DNA from: Hyphomicrobium sp.
GTDB lineage: Bacteria; Pseudomonadota; Alphaproteobacteria; Rhizobiales; Hyphomicrobiaceae
Length of the DNA: 64,000 nt
Reading direction: 5' to 3'
Assembly: GCA_030148425.1 (NCBI GenBank)
Contig: JASBTM010000008.1
Span: 620,001-684,000, forward strand
Part shown: piece after piece, positions 8,431 through 17,080 of the stretch
How the letters are laid out: every line of letters begins with the position of its first letter
Numbering within the stretch: position 1 is the stretch's first letter
The notes under the pieces: model-generated
What the model was told of the DNA's origin: nothing
Databases searched by the model: none
Seen by the model: only the letters and a program-made list of their open reading frames with translations
Position numbers and translations under genes: made by a program

Positions 8431-8856
8431 TTAATCGAGATCCACGCGGCGACTGCGCATTTTCTTGACCTTGCCGCGCACGGTCTTGGAGTTCATGCGT
8501 TCCTCACGCGCTCCGCGTGACGGCTTGGTCTTGATGCGCAGTTTCGGACGGACAAGCGCCTGTTCGATCAGCTCCGTGAGCCGTTCCCTCGCATCTGCTC
8601 GGTTTTGCTCTTGGCTTCTGAAGCGGTCGGCTTGAATCACGATGACGCCGTCAGTCGTGAGCCGGCGTCCGGCGAGGCGTTTCAGCCGCGCGCGCGCATC
8701 GCCCGGGATGGATGCGTTCGCCGCCAAATTGAAACGCAACTCCACCGCCGTCGAAACTTTGTTGACGTTCTGTCCACCCGGGCCCGACGCCCTGACAAAG
8801 CGTTCTTCCAATTCGGTTTCGTCGATGTCGAGTGAAGGCGTCACGCGCATCTCCAC
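8431..8856 (-). CDS. arfB: Alternative ribosome-rescue factor / peptidyl-tRNA hydrolase ArfB
   Basis: ArfB (YaeJ) enters stalled ribosomes and hydrolyses peptidyl-tRNA. The catalytic GGQ motif is in RASGPGGQNVNKVSTAVELR, and the basic C-terminal tail (KTKPSRGAREER ... KKMRSRRVDLD) is the part that lies in the mRNA channel. At 141 residues the length is typical. A GTG at 8856 has AAAGG upstream; an ATG two codons later is an alternative. It starts just after the stop of the glyoxalase-fold gene, so the two are probably co-transcribed. Confidence 0.93.
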   Translation of the reverse strand: MEMRVTPSLDIDETELEERFVRASGPGGQNVNKVSTAVELRFNLAANASIPGDARARLKRLAGRRLTTDGVIVIQADRFRSQEQNRADARERLTELIEQALVRPKLRIKTKPSRGAREERMNSKTVRGKVKKMRSRRVDLD

Positions 8857-8857
8857 A

Positions 8858-9241
8858 TCAGCCTTTCTGCGACGGAGAAAAAAACATCAATCGATTGAAG
8901 AAGGGATCGAGCACTTTGATTTCGCGCATCCCCCACGGCATCTCTTCGATGCCAGTACGCATGTACTTATATCCCTTCGCCATGATCTCCGCGTGATACC
9001 CGTCGATGTCGTCGACGGCAATCCGCGCAGCACTTCCCGGCGCGGCATCGCCATGATGCTCTGAAAGATGGAGGAGAGTTCCTCCGCGAGAGATCTGAGC
9101 ATAGAGCGGCGAATTGGGTTCGAAGCGGTGCTCCCAGTCGAGCGTGAAACCGAGAAAGCCGAGATAAAAATCCTTGGCTTTGGCCTCGTCGAAAATTCTG
9201 AAAATCGGCATCGCCGGGGCAAACTGTATCTTGTCTGTCAT
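8858..9241 (-). CDS. Glyoxalase/bleomycin-resistance superfamily protein
   Basis: A 127-residue vicinal-oxygen-chelate protein. It has the repeated beta-alpha-beta pattern with PIFRIFDEAKAKDFYLGFLG, then LDWEHRF, LHLSEHHGD and a C-terminal half ending REIKVLDPFFNRLMFF. Bleomycin-resistance-like and glyoxalase-like members share this layout; the substrate is unknown. ATG 9241 (MTDKIQFAP) fits the family start better than in-frame starts upstream. It precedes arfB with a few bases between. Confidence 0.8.
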   Translation of the reverse strand: MTDKIQFAPAMPIFRIFDEAKAKDFYLGFLGFTLDWEHRFEPNSPLYAQISRGGTLLHLSEHHGDAAPGSAARIAVDDIDGYHAEIMAKGYKYMRTGIEEMPWGMREIKVLDPFFNRLMFFSPSQKG

Positions 9242-9552
9242 TTTTGTTTCCAATCTTCGATTGTGGATACAGCGAGGCACCGCCATTGATTGCACGCAAT
9301 GTGCGACATAATATCATCCGACATCGAATTACTTTCGGGGACAAGGAACGCAATTCGTCTAGTCCCGTATAGGCATCATCGGACGCGGGGCAATCATGGG
9401 CGGCGCCGAAATCATCCACTTTTATTGGCATTTTCACGCCGGCGTTTACGGAGCGTTTAAGTCATTGAAATTAGGTTGAAATACGTCTGACCCAATGGGG
9501 GTTATCCACGGGCTCATGCGAATCAGATAAAGGGTTGTCTGAGGTAGGCGAT
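9242..9552. other. Intergenic region
   Basis: About 310 bp between divergent genes with no gene I can support. It contains a lone TTATCCAC at 9502-9509, which resembles a DnaA box but has no partner boxes nearby. Confidence 0.4.
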
Positions 9553-9849
9553 ATGCATATTCCCGCGACAACAGAGATTTCGCTGCTCACTCACGCGCCT
9601 CAGTCGACTGAGCGCGCGTTGATTTCGCGTCTCGCGGGCCTCGCGTTTGCGTCTCTCGTGCCCGCCGTCTTCTGGTGCGCCATAATCGGGCTTTTCGCCA
9701 AATGGCTCGGCTTCGGACTTTCGACGACGGCCCTCGCCGTTATCGGCGGCGTCATTGCCGTTTTTCTCTTCGCTGTCTGCGCACCATTCATGCTGCGGAC
9801 ACCCAGCGCGACGTTAAACGCCGAAGAGCGCGAAGCTCTGACAGACTGA
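9553..9849 (+). CDS. Small membrane protein, unknown function
   Basis: A 98-residue protein with two hydrophobic segments, near residues 25-50 (LAGLAFASLVPAVFWCAIIG) and 58-82 (TALAVIGGVIAVFLFAVCAP), so probably a hairpin in the inner membrane. The ATG at 9553 follows a GAGG, and a TTG at 9535 is an alternative. No family recognised. Confidence 0.6.
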   Translation: MHIPATTEISLLTHAPQSTERALISRLAGLAFASLVPAVFWCAIIGLFAKWLGFGLSTTALAVIGGVIAVFLFAVCAPFMLRTPSATLNAEEREALTD

Positions 9850-9931
9850 AGTTCTTAAATCCGGCGCTCACGCTCGCGCCGACGACAGACCGCAGCGAAC
9901 ATTCCCAGGCACAAGTCACCGCACAATTGAG

Positions 9932-9963
9932 TTTGAGCGCGTTCGATTATCGAAACGCTCAAA
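9932..9963. repeat. Imperfect palindrome
   Basis: TTTGAGCG and CGCTCAAA arms flank inner TTCGAT/ATCGAA arms in a 32-bp near-palindrome, without a T-run. It is downstream of the small membrane protein and of ilvE, so it could act as a bidirectional stem-loop terminator or be an intergenic repeat unit. Confidence 0.5.
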
Positions 9964-10039
9964 TCCGCGGGCAATTATAGCCAGCCCGCGGACGATCGTC
10001 TGTGAGAGAAAATTCTAGGCTGTCCGCCTCATATAGAAC

Positions 10040-10936
10040 TTACTCTGCCGCCGCGCGCTTCTGCGGCTTCACCAGCTCCATGTAGTCTTTGAGCAGCGTT
10101 TCGGTGATCGCGCCGGGCTTGAACTTATGGTCGCCAATTTCCGATACCGGCGTAACTTCCGCAGCCGTTCCCGTGATGAAGCATTCGGTGAAGGAAGCGA
10201 GTTCCTCCGGCAAAATCGCGCGTTCGATCACCGTAATACCGCGCGCCTTCGCCAAGCCGATGACGGTCCGCCGCGTAATGCCGTCAAGAAACCCGCTGGC
10301 GTCGGGCGTATGGATGACGCCGTCCTTGATGAAAAAAATGTTCGCTCCGGTGCACTCGGCGACATGCCCCTTCCAATCGAGCATTAGAGCGTCGGAATAA
10401 CCCGCACGCTCCGCGCGATGCTTCTCGATCGTGCAGATCATGTACAAACCGGCCGCTTTTGCTTTTGCCGGTGCGCAAGCGGGATCCGGGCGGCGGTAAA
10501 CCGCGTTGGTGATACGAATGCCCTTAAGACGTTGCTCCATCGGGAAATAGGAGCCCCAATCCCATGCCGCGATCGCGAGATGAATTTTTGCATTCTGAGC
10601 CGAGACGCCCATCTGATCGCTGCCGCGCCACGCGACGGGACGCACATAGCAGTCCGTCAGCTTGTTGGCAGCGACGACGTCGCGACAGGCCTGATCGATC
10701 TCCGCCACGCTGTAAGGGATCGTGAAATCGAGGATCCGGGCGCTTTCGATCAGCCGCTCCGTATGCTCCGTCAGCTTGAAGATCTCTCCGTCGTACGAGC
10801 GCTCACCCTCGAAGACGGAACTCGCATAATGCAATCCGTGCGTCAGCACGTGGACCTTTACATCGCGCCACGGGACGAGCGCGCCGTCCATCCAAATGAA
10901 GCCGTCGCGATCGTGAAACGGAATAAGGTCGGCCAT
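10040..10936 (-). CDS. ilvE: Branched-chain amino acid aminotransferase
   Basis: This PLP-dependent class IV aminotransferase interconverts Leu, Ile and Val with their 2-oxo acids. The 298-residue protein shows VLTHGLHYASSVFEGERSY near residue 30, the catalytic Lys region APAKAKAAGLYMICTIEK near residue 160, ALMLDWKGHVAECTGANIFF and TPDASGFLDGITRRTVI, all as in IlvE. ATG 10936 has GGAAGGA upstream. It is transcribed divergently from the MarR/response regulator operon. Confidence 0.95.
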   Translation of the reverse strand: MADLIPFHDRDGFIWMDGALVPWRDVKVHVLTHGLHYASSVFEGERSYDGEIFKLTEHTERLIESARILDFTIPYSVAEIDQACRDVVAANKLTDCYVRPVAWRGSDQMGVSAQNAKIHLAIAAWDWGSYFPMEQRLKGIRITNAVYRRPDPACAPAKAKAAGLYMICTIEKHRAERAGYSDALMLDWKGHVAECTGANIFFIKDGVIHTPDASGFLDGITRRTVIGLAKARGITVIERAILPEELASFTECFITGTAAEVTPVSEIGDHKFKPGAITETLLKDYMELVKPQKRAAAE

Positions 10937-11138
10937 CCCAGTGTTATCCTTCCCGGTCTTTATCGTTGGCGAAAGTGAAACGCCGGTGTATGTCGCGCGA
11001 TCCGTTTACGGACGGGCCAGGCAGGCTGAAACGCTATGAAAACCGCAGTTTCAGTGCGCCTCGTGCAAGACGATGGACCTTCGGGACAAGCCAGCAATTT
11101 GGCTTGCAACAGAATACAATCGAGGCCAATAAGTCAAC

Positions 11139-11720
11139 ATGACTGACATAACGTCAGACGGCCCCTCGGATCATCTCGCGACATCGGGACGCCTCCCGCA
11201 TGCCGGCGAAGAGGGCCGCCGCCCCCTCGGCAGCGATCTGCTGGCCTGTATCGAGCTCTTTTATTTCGCGTATCGCGGCTTTACCTGCGAGCCCGACACC
11301 ATCCTCGAGCAATACGGCTTTGGTCGCGCGCATCACCGCGTCCTCCATTTCGTCAATCGCAATCCTGGCCTGAAGGTCGCGGAATTGCTCGATATTTTGC
11401 GCATTACCAAGCAGTCGCTGGCCCGCGTCCTGAAACAACTCGTGGACGAGGGTTTCATCATTCAGAAGGCCGGCAACGAAGACCGGCGTGAGCGGCGCCT
11501 CTATCTCTCGGCAAAGGGCGCACGTTTGACCGATAAACTGACACAAATTCAAGCGAAACGGATCGAGGGGGCTCTCGCCGGGCTGGGATCGGGCGCCGAC
11601 GCCCTGACGCGGAATTTCCTCTTCGCCATGGTTGCCGAGAAGGATAGACCCCGCGTCGAAGCCCTCATGAATGGTCTGCACAGCGGACCGCTCGCAGAAG
11701 AACCCGATTGCAACCCATGA
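11139..11720 (+). CDS. MarR-family regulator, PetP/LdtR-like
   Basis: A 193-residue winged-helix regulator. The DNA-binding part is at about residues 65-125 (RAHHRVLHFVNRNPGLKVAE, LLDILRITKQSLARVLKQL, NEDRRERRLYLSAKG). The length and the gene immediately downstream match the petP-petR arrangement of Rhodobacter, and LdtR of rhizobia is a close kind. Its stop overlaps the start of the response regulator by ATGA, indicating translational coupling. The ligand and targets are unknown. Confidence 0.85.
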   Translation: MTDITSDGPSDHLATSGRLPHAGEEGRRPLGSDLLACIELFYFAYRGFTCEPDTILEQYGFGRAHHRVLHFVNRNPGLKVAELLDILRITKQSLARVLKQLVDEGFIIQKAGNEDRRERRLYLSAKGARLTDKLTQIQAKRIEGALAGLGSGADALTRNFLFAMVAEKDRPRVEALMNGLHSGPLAEEPDCNP

Positions 11721-12433
11721 GAACTCTGATGGCGCAGGATCGAACCGAGCCTTTGGCCGACAATGCCCCGCACATCCTCGTAGTCGACGACGACCAGAAA
11801 ATCCGAGGTTTGCTTGGGCGCTTCCTATCGAGCAACGGCTTTCGCGTAACCGAAGCCTCCGACGCCGCCTCTGCCCGTTCGTTCATGCGCGGCCTGGCGT
11901 TCGATCTCGTGCTTCTCGACGTAATGATGCCCGGTGAAAGCGGCCTCTCGCTCGCGCGCGACCTGAAGCTCACACGCCCCGTTCCCATTTGCATGCTGAC
12001 CGCGCTCGCCGAAGCCGAAGATCGCATTTCCGGACTCGAAGCCGGCGTCGACGATTACGTCTCGAAACCGTTCGATCCGCGCGAGTTGCTGCTCCGCATT
12101 CGCAATATCCTTCGCCGCGGCCAAACGCAGACGACACCGCGCGACGAAATCCGCATGGGCGGCTGCGTATTCAATATCACGCGCGGAGAGCTGAAGCGCG
12201 AGGAAGAAGCCATCAAGCTCACCGAACGCGAGCGCGATCTGTTGCGGCTTTTCTCCCAGCGCATCGGCGTTGCGGTTCCACGGCACGAGCTTTCGAGCGA
12301 CGACAGCACCGGAAGCGAGCGCGCCATTGACGTGCAGATCAATCGTCTGCGCCGCAAGATCGAAGCGGATCCGTCCAACCCCGTCTATCTGCAGACGGTC
12401 CGCGGCAAGGGCTACATTCTCTACACGGATTGA
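11717..12433 (+). CDS. OmpR-family response regulator, PetR/CenR-like
   Basis: A 238-residue two-component regulator. The receiver has HILVVDDDQKIRGLLGRFL, the phospho-Asp in LVLLDVMMPGESG, the Thr in CMLTALAEAEDRI and the Lys in DDYVSKPFD. A winged helix follows (KLTERERDLLRLFSQRIG ... AIDVQINRLRRKIE ... VRGKGYILY). It is coupled by ATGA overlap to the MarR gene and followed 48 bp later by a histidine kinase, its probable partner. PetR controls cytochrome bc1 genes in Rhodobacter and CenR the cell envelope in several alphaproteobacteria; sequence alone does not decide which. Confidence 0.85.
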   Translation: MRTLMAQDRTEPLADNAPHILVVDDDQKIRGLLGRFLSSNGFRVTEASDAASARSFMRGLAFDLVLLDVMMPGESGLSLARDLKLTRPVPICMLTALAEAEDRISGLEAGVDDYVSKPFDPRELLLRIRNILRRGQTQTTPRDEIRMGGCVFNITRGELKREEEAIKLTERERDLLRLFSQRIGVAVPRHELSSDDSTGSERAIDVQINRLRRKIEADPSNPVYLQTVRGKGYILYTD

Positions 12434-12481
12434 CCGTGACAACCGGCGCTCTGGGCCGAGCGCAATTCGGATAAAGATCCT

Positions 12482-13894
12482 ATGGCGGTTCTGCCTGACA
12501 CGACACCGGAGACCGGCAGCTTAAGCGCGCGGTATCGTCGTCTTCGCGAGCATCCGCTCCTTGTACGCGTGCTGAGCCTGGGCGGTGAAATGCTGCCGAA
12601 AGGCCTCTACGCCCGCGCTCTGCTCATCATCATCACCCCCATCGTCGTGCTCGAAGGCGTCATCGCATTCGCGTTCATGGAGCGCCATTGGCAGGCTGTG
12701 ACGCGCAGGCTTTCCGAGGCAACGGCGCGCGACATCGCCGCCGTGATCGAAATCTACGGCGACATGGTGAAGACGGAAGGTGCGCAAAAGATCATCGATC
12801 TCGCGCGCGAACGCTTGAACCTCCAGATGGAGGTGCTTCCTAACGGCGATCTGCCGCCGCCCGGGCCGAAGCCGTTTTTCCGTCTCCTCGATCGCGCGCT
12901 GTCGAACGAGCTGCGTAAGCACGTCCAACTCCCGTTCTGGATCAACACCGTCGGCGACCAGAATGTCGAAATCCGCGTGAAGCTCGACGACGCTATTCTG
13001 CGTTTCGTTGCGATGCGGAGCCAAACCTATGCATCGAACTCACACATCTTTCTTCTTTGGATGGTCGGCTCATCCGTCATTCTGCTGACGGTCGCGATCC
13101 TGTTTCTGCGCAATCAAATACGGCCCATTTTGCGACTGGCCGACGCCGCCGACGCCTTCGGCAAGGGACGCGGCATCCCGGAGGATTTCCGCCCGCGCGG
13201 CGCGAGAGAGGTTCGCCAAGCAGCCCTCGCCTTCCTGCAGATGCGCGATCGCATCAAGCAGCACGTCGAACAGCGGACAACGATGCTCGCCGGTGTCAGC
13301 CACGATCTGCGAACGGTCCTGACCCGCTTCAAGCTCGAACTTGCGTTGCTCGAAGACACGCCCGAAACGCGCGCACTCTCGAGCGACGTCGATGAAATGC
13401 AGCACATGCTGGAAGACTATCTGGCATTCGCGAAAGGCGACGGCGGCGAGGAAGCCAAGCCCACCAATCTCAAGGAACTGCTGGAAGAGATCGTCGACGA
13501 CGCCTCGATCTATGCTGCCTCGATCGAACTCAAAATCCGCAAGAGCAAGGGCGACATCATCCTGCCGCTGAAACGACAGGCCCTGAAGCGCGCCATTATG
13601 AATCTGGTCACCAACGCCGCGCGCTTCGGCGACCGCATCATCATTCGCGTCGCGCCCGAAGGAAAATGGGTTCGCATCGAGGTCGACGACGATGGCCCCG
13701 GTATTCCCGAGGAAGAGCGCGAGAACGTCTTCAGGCCGTTCTATCGTCTCGACCACGCCCGCAATCAGGACGAAGGCAACAGCGGCCTGGGTCTCGTCAT
13801 CGCCCGCGACATAGCCAAAAGCCACGGCGGCGAAATCGCTTTGGGCGAAAGCTCGATGGGCGGCCTCCGCGCCATTATCTCATTGCCGCAATAG
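12482..13894 (+). CDS. EnvZ-like sensor histidine kinase
   Basis: A 470-residue inner membrane kinase. A transmembrane segment at about 45-65 (ALLIIITPIVVLEGVIAF), a periplasmic part and a second segment at about 190-208 (LLWMVGSSVILLTVAILFL) are followed by a HAMP domain. The H-box is MLAGVSHDLRTVLTRFKLEL, the N-box NLVTNAARF, and G boxes are DDDGPGIPEE and NSGLGLVIARD. The Pro usual after HDLRT is Val here. It probably phosphorylates the regulator just upstream. Confidence 0.88.
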   Translation: MAVLPDTTPETGSLSARYRRLREHPLLVRVLSLGGEMLPKGLYARALLIIITPIVVLEGVIAFAFMERHWQAVTRRLSEATARDIAAVIEIYGDMVKTEGAQKIIDLARERLNLQMEVLPNGDLPPPGPKPFFRLLDRALSNELRKHVQLPFWINTVGDQNVEIRVKLDDAILRFVAMRSQTYASNSHIFLLWMVGSSVILLTVAILFLRNQIRPILRLADAADAFGKGRGIPEDFRPRGAREVRQAALAFLQMRDRIKQHVEQRTTMLAGVSHDLRTVLTRFKLELALLEDTPETRALSSDVDEMQHMLEDYLAFAKGDGGEEAKPTNLKELLEEIVDDASIYAASIELKIRKSKGDIILPLKRQALKRAIMNLVTNAARFGDRIIIRVAPEGKWVRIEVDDDGPGIPEEERENVFRPFYRLDHARNQDEGNSGLGLVIARDIAKSHGGEIALGESSMGGLRAIISLPQ

Positions 13895-13950
13895 AGGTTT
13901 CCGCCTCCCGCGCGGCTTCGCTCGCATTGCAGACACGCCGTTGTGATTTG

Positions 13951-13974
13951 ACTGTAATGTTATGATATTACAGT
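13951..13974. promoter_or_regulatory. 24-bp palindrome, possible Zur-type operator
   Basis: Perfect 8-bp arms ACTGTAAT/ATTACAGT surround GTTATGAT. The core GTAATGTTAT-GAT-ATTAC resembles alphaproteobacterial Zur boxes. No obvious zinc gene lies beside it: the neighbours are the kinase end and the convergent proC end. A 46-codon ORF (13962-14102) starts inside it. Confidence 0.35.
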
Positions 13975-14140
13975 TTCCATCTATCGGTTCCGGTACGATT
14001 TCCCGTCCGACTTCGGCGAAGGTGTCCTCCAAGGCTGCAGTCACCGGCATCGATAGTTCCGCACGCTATTGGGTCGCCAAACCCAATCGGAACGCCGAAT
14101 GAAGGCCGCGAGCCTCGATTGAGATCGATCCCAGACCCGA

Positions 14141-14968
14141 TCAACGTCCAAGCTCGCGGCCGCGCTGCTGAGCAGCCAGCACGGCTTCGGTTATCAACTC
14201 CTTGAGGCCATCGCCGTCGCGCATCAAAATCGCGAGCGCCGCAGCCGTTGTCCCGCCGGGCGACGTCACGTTCTGGCGCAGCGTCGCCGGATCGCTTTTC
14301 GATTGATGCAGCAGTTCGCCCGCGCCCGAGACCGTGGCTGAAGCGAGCCTTTGCGCCGTTGCGGCATCGAGCCCGGCCGCCGCCCCCGCTTCCGCAAGCG
14401 CTTCCGCGAGAAGAAACACGTAGGCCGGACCGGAGCCCGAAACGGCGGTCACGGCATCGATGAGGCTTTCATCGGGTACCCAGACGACATCACCGACAGC
14501 GCCAAGCAGAGCTTCGCAGATGTCTTTCTGCGTCGACGTGGTATGTGCGTTGGCGACTACGCCGGTGATTCCGCGTCCGATGGCGGCCGGAGTGTTCGGC
14601 ATCGCGCGGACAACGGCGGTCCCTTGCGGGAGATAGCGTTCAAAGCTCGCGATTGTCCGGCCCGCCGCGATCGACACCACGAGTGTCTCCGGCCCCGCCA
14701 TCTTCGCGAGCCCGGGAAACACCTCGTCCATCATCTGCGGCTTCACAGCGACGACGATGACCGCGGGTGCCGTCGCCTGAGGCCCAAGCACCGGCGCAGC
14801 CTGGATGCCATGCACCTTCGCGAGTTCAAGCGCTGTCCCGGAAAGTTGCGGCTCCTGGATGAGGACGTTCGCGGGATCGAGCCCACGTTCGAGCCAGCCC
14901 GCGAGCATCGCCGCACCCATTTTGCCCGCACCCGCGAGCACGACCGAACTGTTCAATTTCAGAGACAT
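14141..14968 (-). CDS. proC: Pyrroline-5-carboxylate reductase
   Basis: ProC reduces 1-pyrroline-5-carboxylate to proline with NAD(P)H. The 275-residue protein shows the Rossmann motif VVLAGAGKMGAAMLAGWLER, the VVAVKPQMMDEV segment, VRAMPNTPAAIGRGITG and the C-terminal signature AVSGSGPAYVFLLAEALAEA with TSPGGTTAAAL. Start and length are standard. The gene heads a same-strand group with the YbjN- and UbiK-like genes in this window. Confidence 0.95.
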   Translation of the reverse strand: MSLKLNSSVVLAGAGKMGAAMLAGWLERGLDPANVLIQEPQLSGTALELAKVHGIQAAPVLGPQATAPAVIVVAVKPQMMDEVFPGLAKMAGPETLVVSIAAGRTIASFERYLPQGTAVVRAMPNTPAAIGRGITGVVANAHTTSTQKDICEALLGAVGDVVWVPDESLIDAVTAVSGSGPAYVFLLAEALAEAGAAAGLDAATAQRLASATVSGAGELLHQSKSDPATLRQNVTSPGGTTAAALAILMRDGDGLKELITEAVLAAQQRGRELGR

Positions 14969-15013
14969 AACCCAGACACCTTGGGGAGTGCCGGGCGATA
15001 GGAAATGCCCGGC

Positions 15014-15511
15014 TTAAGCCTGCCCCTGCGTCTCGAACATCGTCGAAACCAGGGCCTCGCGGCTTTCCTTACCCGCCCAGACCACGAACTGGAAGGCCTG
15101 GTAATACCGCTCGCAGCCTTCGAGCGCTGCCTTCAGCATCGCCTCGCACTGCCGGACCGTCGCAACCGCACCGTTGAGCAGAAGCGCGTGACGGAACATC
15201 ACGAGCCCTTCCTGCGTCCAGAGGTCGAAGTGGCCAAGCCAGAGTTGCTCGTTGATCTGCGCGATCAAACGATACATCTCGGTCAGGCGATTGTCCGGCA
15301 CGCGGAAATCGAATGCGCACGCAAGATGCAGTGCTTCGAGATCGTCGCGCCAATTGATCGAGATATGATAGTCGGCCCAGGTCCCGGCGACGATCAGCGT
15401 CAGCTCTTCATCGCTGGCGCGATCGCACGGCCAATCGTGACCGTGCGCGAGCTGCTCGATGAGATCGATCGGATTGAGAACGCGGTCAGAACCCTGTTCC
15501 GCAACTGCCAT
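15014..15511 (-). CDS. YbjN domain-containing protein
   Basis: A 165-residue soluble protein of the YbjN (type III secretion chaperone-like fold) family, seen in ADYHISINWRDDLEALHLAC and DFRVPDNRLTEMYRLIAQIN. Its exact role is unknown; family members are linked to stress tolerance and surface functions. The gene precedes proC on the same strand with 45 bp between and is a usual neighbour of proC in this order. Confidence 0.85.
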   Translation of the reverse strand: MAVAEQGSDRVLNPIDLIEQLAHGHDWPCDRASDEELTLIVAGTWADYHISINWRDDLEALHLACAFDFRVPDNRLTEMYRLIAQINEQLWLGHFDLWTQEGLVMFRHALLLNGAVATVRQCEAMLKAALEGCERYYQAFQFVVWAGKESREALVSTMFETQGQA

Positions 15512-15753
15512 TGATATCGCTCTCCAGTCTGCCGCGCATCGGTGTGATCACAGTGCGGTGCACGACAGTTCGAAACATGCGCCGCATTAGTGCTGCGCCG
15601 GACCAAACCAGACGCCCCTGCGAGTCGCAAGCTGACCGGAGAGACCCTGAAGTCTTGTCCACGATCAAAGTGGCAAAGCCCAGGCGAAAGAGGGCTCTAG
15701 AGGCGTTCCACACGCGATTGCTGGTGAAAAGCCTCCGAAGCTGTGGATGCCTT

Positions 15754-16032
15754 TCAGCCCGCTGCACCGCCCTGCAGAAGAAGCTTCGCGATCTGCGCCT
15801 CGAGCTGCGCGACGCGACTGGCGAGCGCCTCGTTTTCTTGCCGTGCTTTTTGGGCCATTTCGCGCACAGCCTCGAAGTCCTCTCGCGTGACGACATTCAT
15901 GTCGCGGAGGAACTTCTCGCCCTGAGCACGGAAAAGCGCCTCAGTTTCCTTCTTGAAACCATCGGCGGCGCCGGCGGCGTCTGTCATGAGCTTGGCAAAG
16001 TCGTCGAAGAGTCTGTTCGTTGTCTGGGTCAT
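15754..16032 (-). CDS. ubiK: Accessory factor UbiK family protein (BMFP)
   Basis: A 92-residue helical protein: amphipathic start MTQTTNRLFDDFAKLMTDAA, a central FRAQGEKFLRDMNVVTREDF and a C-terminal coiled coil ENEALASRVAQLEAQIAKLL. That is the plan of the membrane-fusogenic BMFP/UbiK family, which assists ubiquinone biosynthesis under aerobic conditions in enterobacteria. It is divergent from lgt. Confidence 0.85.
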   Translation of the reverse strand: MTQTTNRLFDDFAKLMTDAAGAADGFKKETEALFRAQGEKFLRDMNVVTREDFEAVREMAQKARQENEALASRVAQLEAQIAKLLLQGGAAG

Positions 16033-16240
16033 GTCACATCTCAGGATAGGAGTTCATGTCGACTATGGGGGCTGGCAATCGAGGCGGCAAGGTCAAGGCG
16101 GCAGGCAGACCGCCCTTAGCCCAGCTTGAAACCCGATGTCTGCTTGACATTGCAAGGGGGTTCCCAAACAACGCAGCGCAACCGGCCTTGCCTTATAGCC
16201 CGCCGATACGGACATTTTCGCAACCTCGCCCGGAGCGCCG

Positions 16241-17080
16241 ATGACGCCTCTCGCCCTTCTCACCTACCCGAATATCGATCCGGTCGCGATCGAGCTGGGT
16301 CCCGTTGCGGTCAAGTGGTACGGCCTGTCCTACATGGCTGGCCTTTTGCTCGGCTGGTATTACATCCGCAAGCTGGTGTCGACGCCGCGTCTATGGGCCG
16401 GAGACAAGCCTCCGCTCACGCTCGAGCGCATCGATGATCTCCTGCTTTACATGACGGGTGCCGTCATCATCGGCGGCCGTCTCGGACAGGTCCTTCTCTA
16501 TGACCCGGATTTCTACTTCGCCAACCCGGCGGAGATATTCAAGGTCTGGAAAGGCGGCATGAGCTTTCACGGCGGGGTCATCGCCTGCGCCTTGCTGATC
16601 ATCCTATTCGCGAACATCTACAAAGTGTCCGCCCGCTCCGTCGCAGACCTCGTCTGCGCTTCCTCGCCCTTCGGCCTCTTTTTCGGTCGCCTCGCCAATT
16701 TCATAAATTCCGAGCACTGGGGCCGCGTGACCGATGCGTGGGTCGGCATGGTCTTCCCCAACGGCGGCGAAAACCCGAGGCACCCCAGCCAGCTCTATGA
16801 AGCCGCTCTCGAAGGCATCGTGATGTTCGCCATCATCCGCATCGCGACACATCACTTCATGACGCTCAAACGGCCGGGTGTAACGACGGGCATCTGGATG
16901 ATCTGGTACGCTATCGCCCGTAGCTTCTCCGAAATCTTCCGCGAACCCGAGCCCTATAACATCTTCAACATCGGTCCGATCACCGCTGGCCAAGTCTACT
17001 GTGTGCCGATGGTTATCCTGGGACTTTATCTCCTCTGGACCGCTCGCAAGAAGGACGAGCCCGGAAAGGCAACGGTGTGA
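16241..17080 (+). CDS. lgt: Prolipoprotein diacylglyceryl transferase
   Basis: Lgt attaches diacylglycerol from phosphatidylglycerol to the lipobox cysteine of pre-lipoproteins. The 279-residue protein has about seven transmembrane segments and the signatures AVKWYGLSYMAGLLLGWYY, GGMSFHGGVIACALLI and PFGLFFGRLANFINSEHWGR. The window encodes several lipoproteins that would be its substrates. The next gene starts by a GTG overlapping the lgt stop (GTGA). Confidence 0.97.
   Translation: MTPLALLTYPNIDPVAIELGPVAVKWYGLSYMAGLLLGWYYIRKLVSTPRLWAGDKPPLTLERIDDLLLYMTGAVIIGGRLGQVLLYDPDFYFANPAEIFKVWKGGMSFHGGVIACALLIILFANIYKVSARSVADLVCASSPFGLFFGRLANFINSEHWGRVTDAWVGMVFPNGGENPRHPSQLYEAALEGIVMFAIIRIATHHFMTLKRPGVTTGIWMIWYAIARSFSEIFREPEPYNIFNIGPITAGQVYCVPMVILGLYLLWTARKKDEPGKATV

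Noticed and set aside
9502..9509. TTATCCAC resembling a DnaA box
   Set aside because: A single site with no companion boxes, no AT-rich unwinding region and no dnaA/dnaN neighbours; not an origin.
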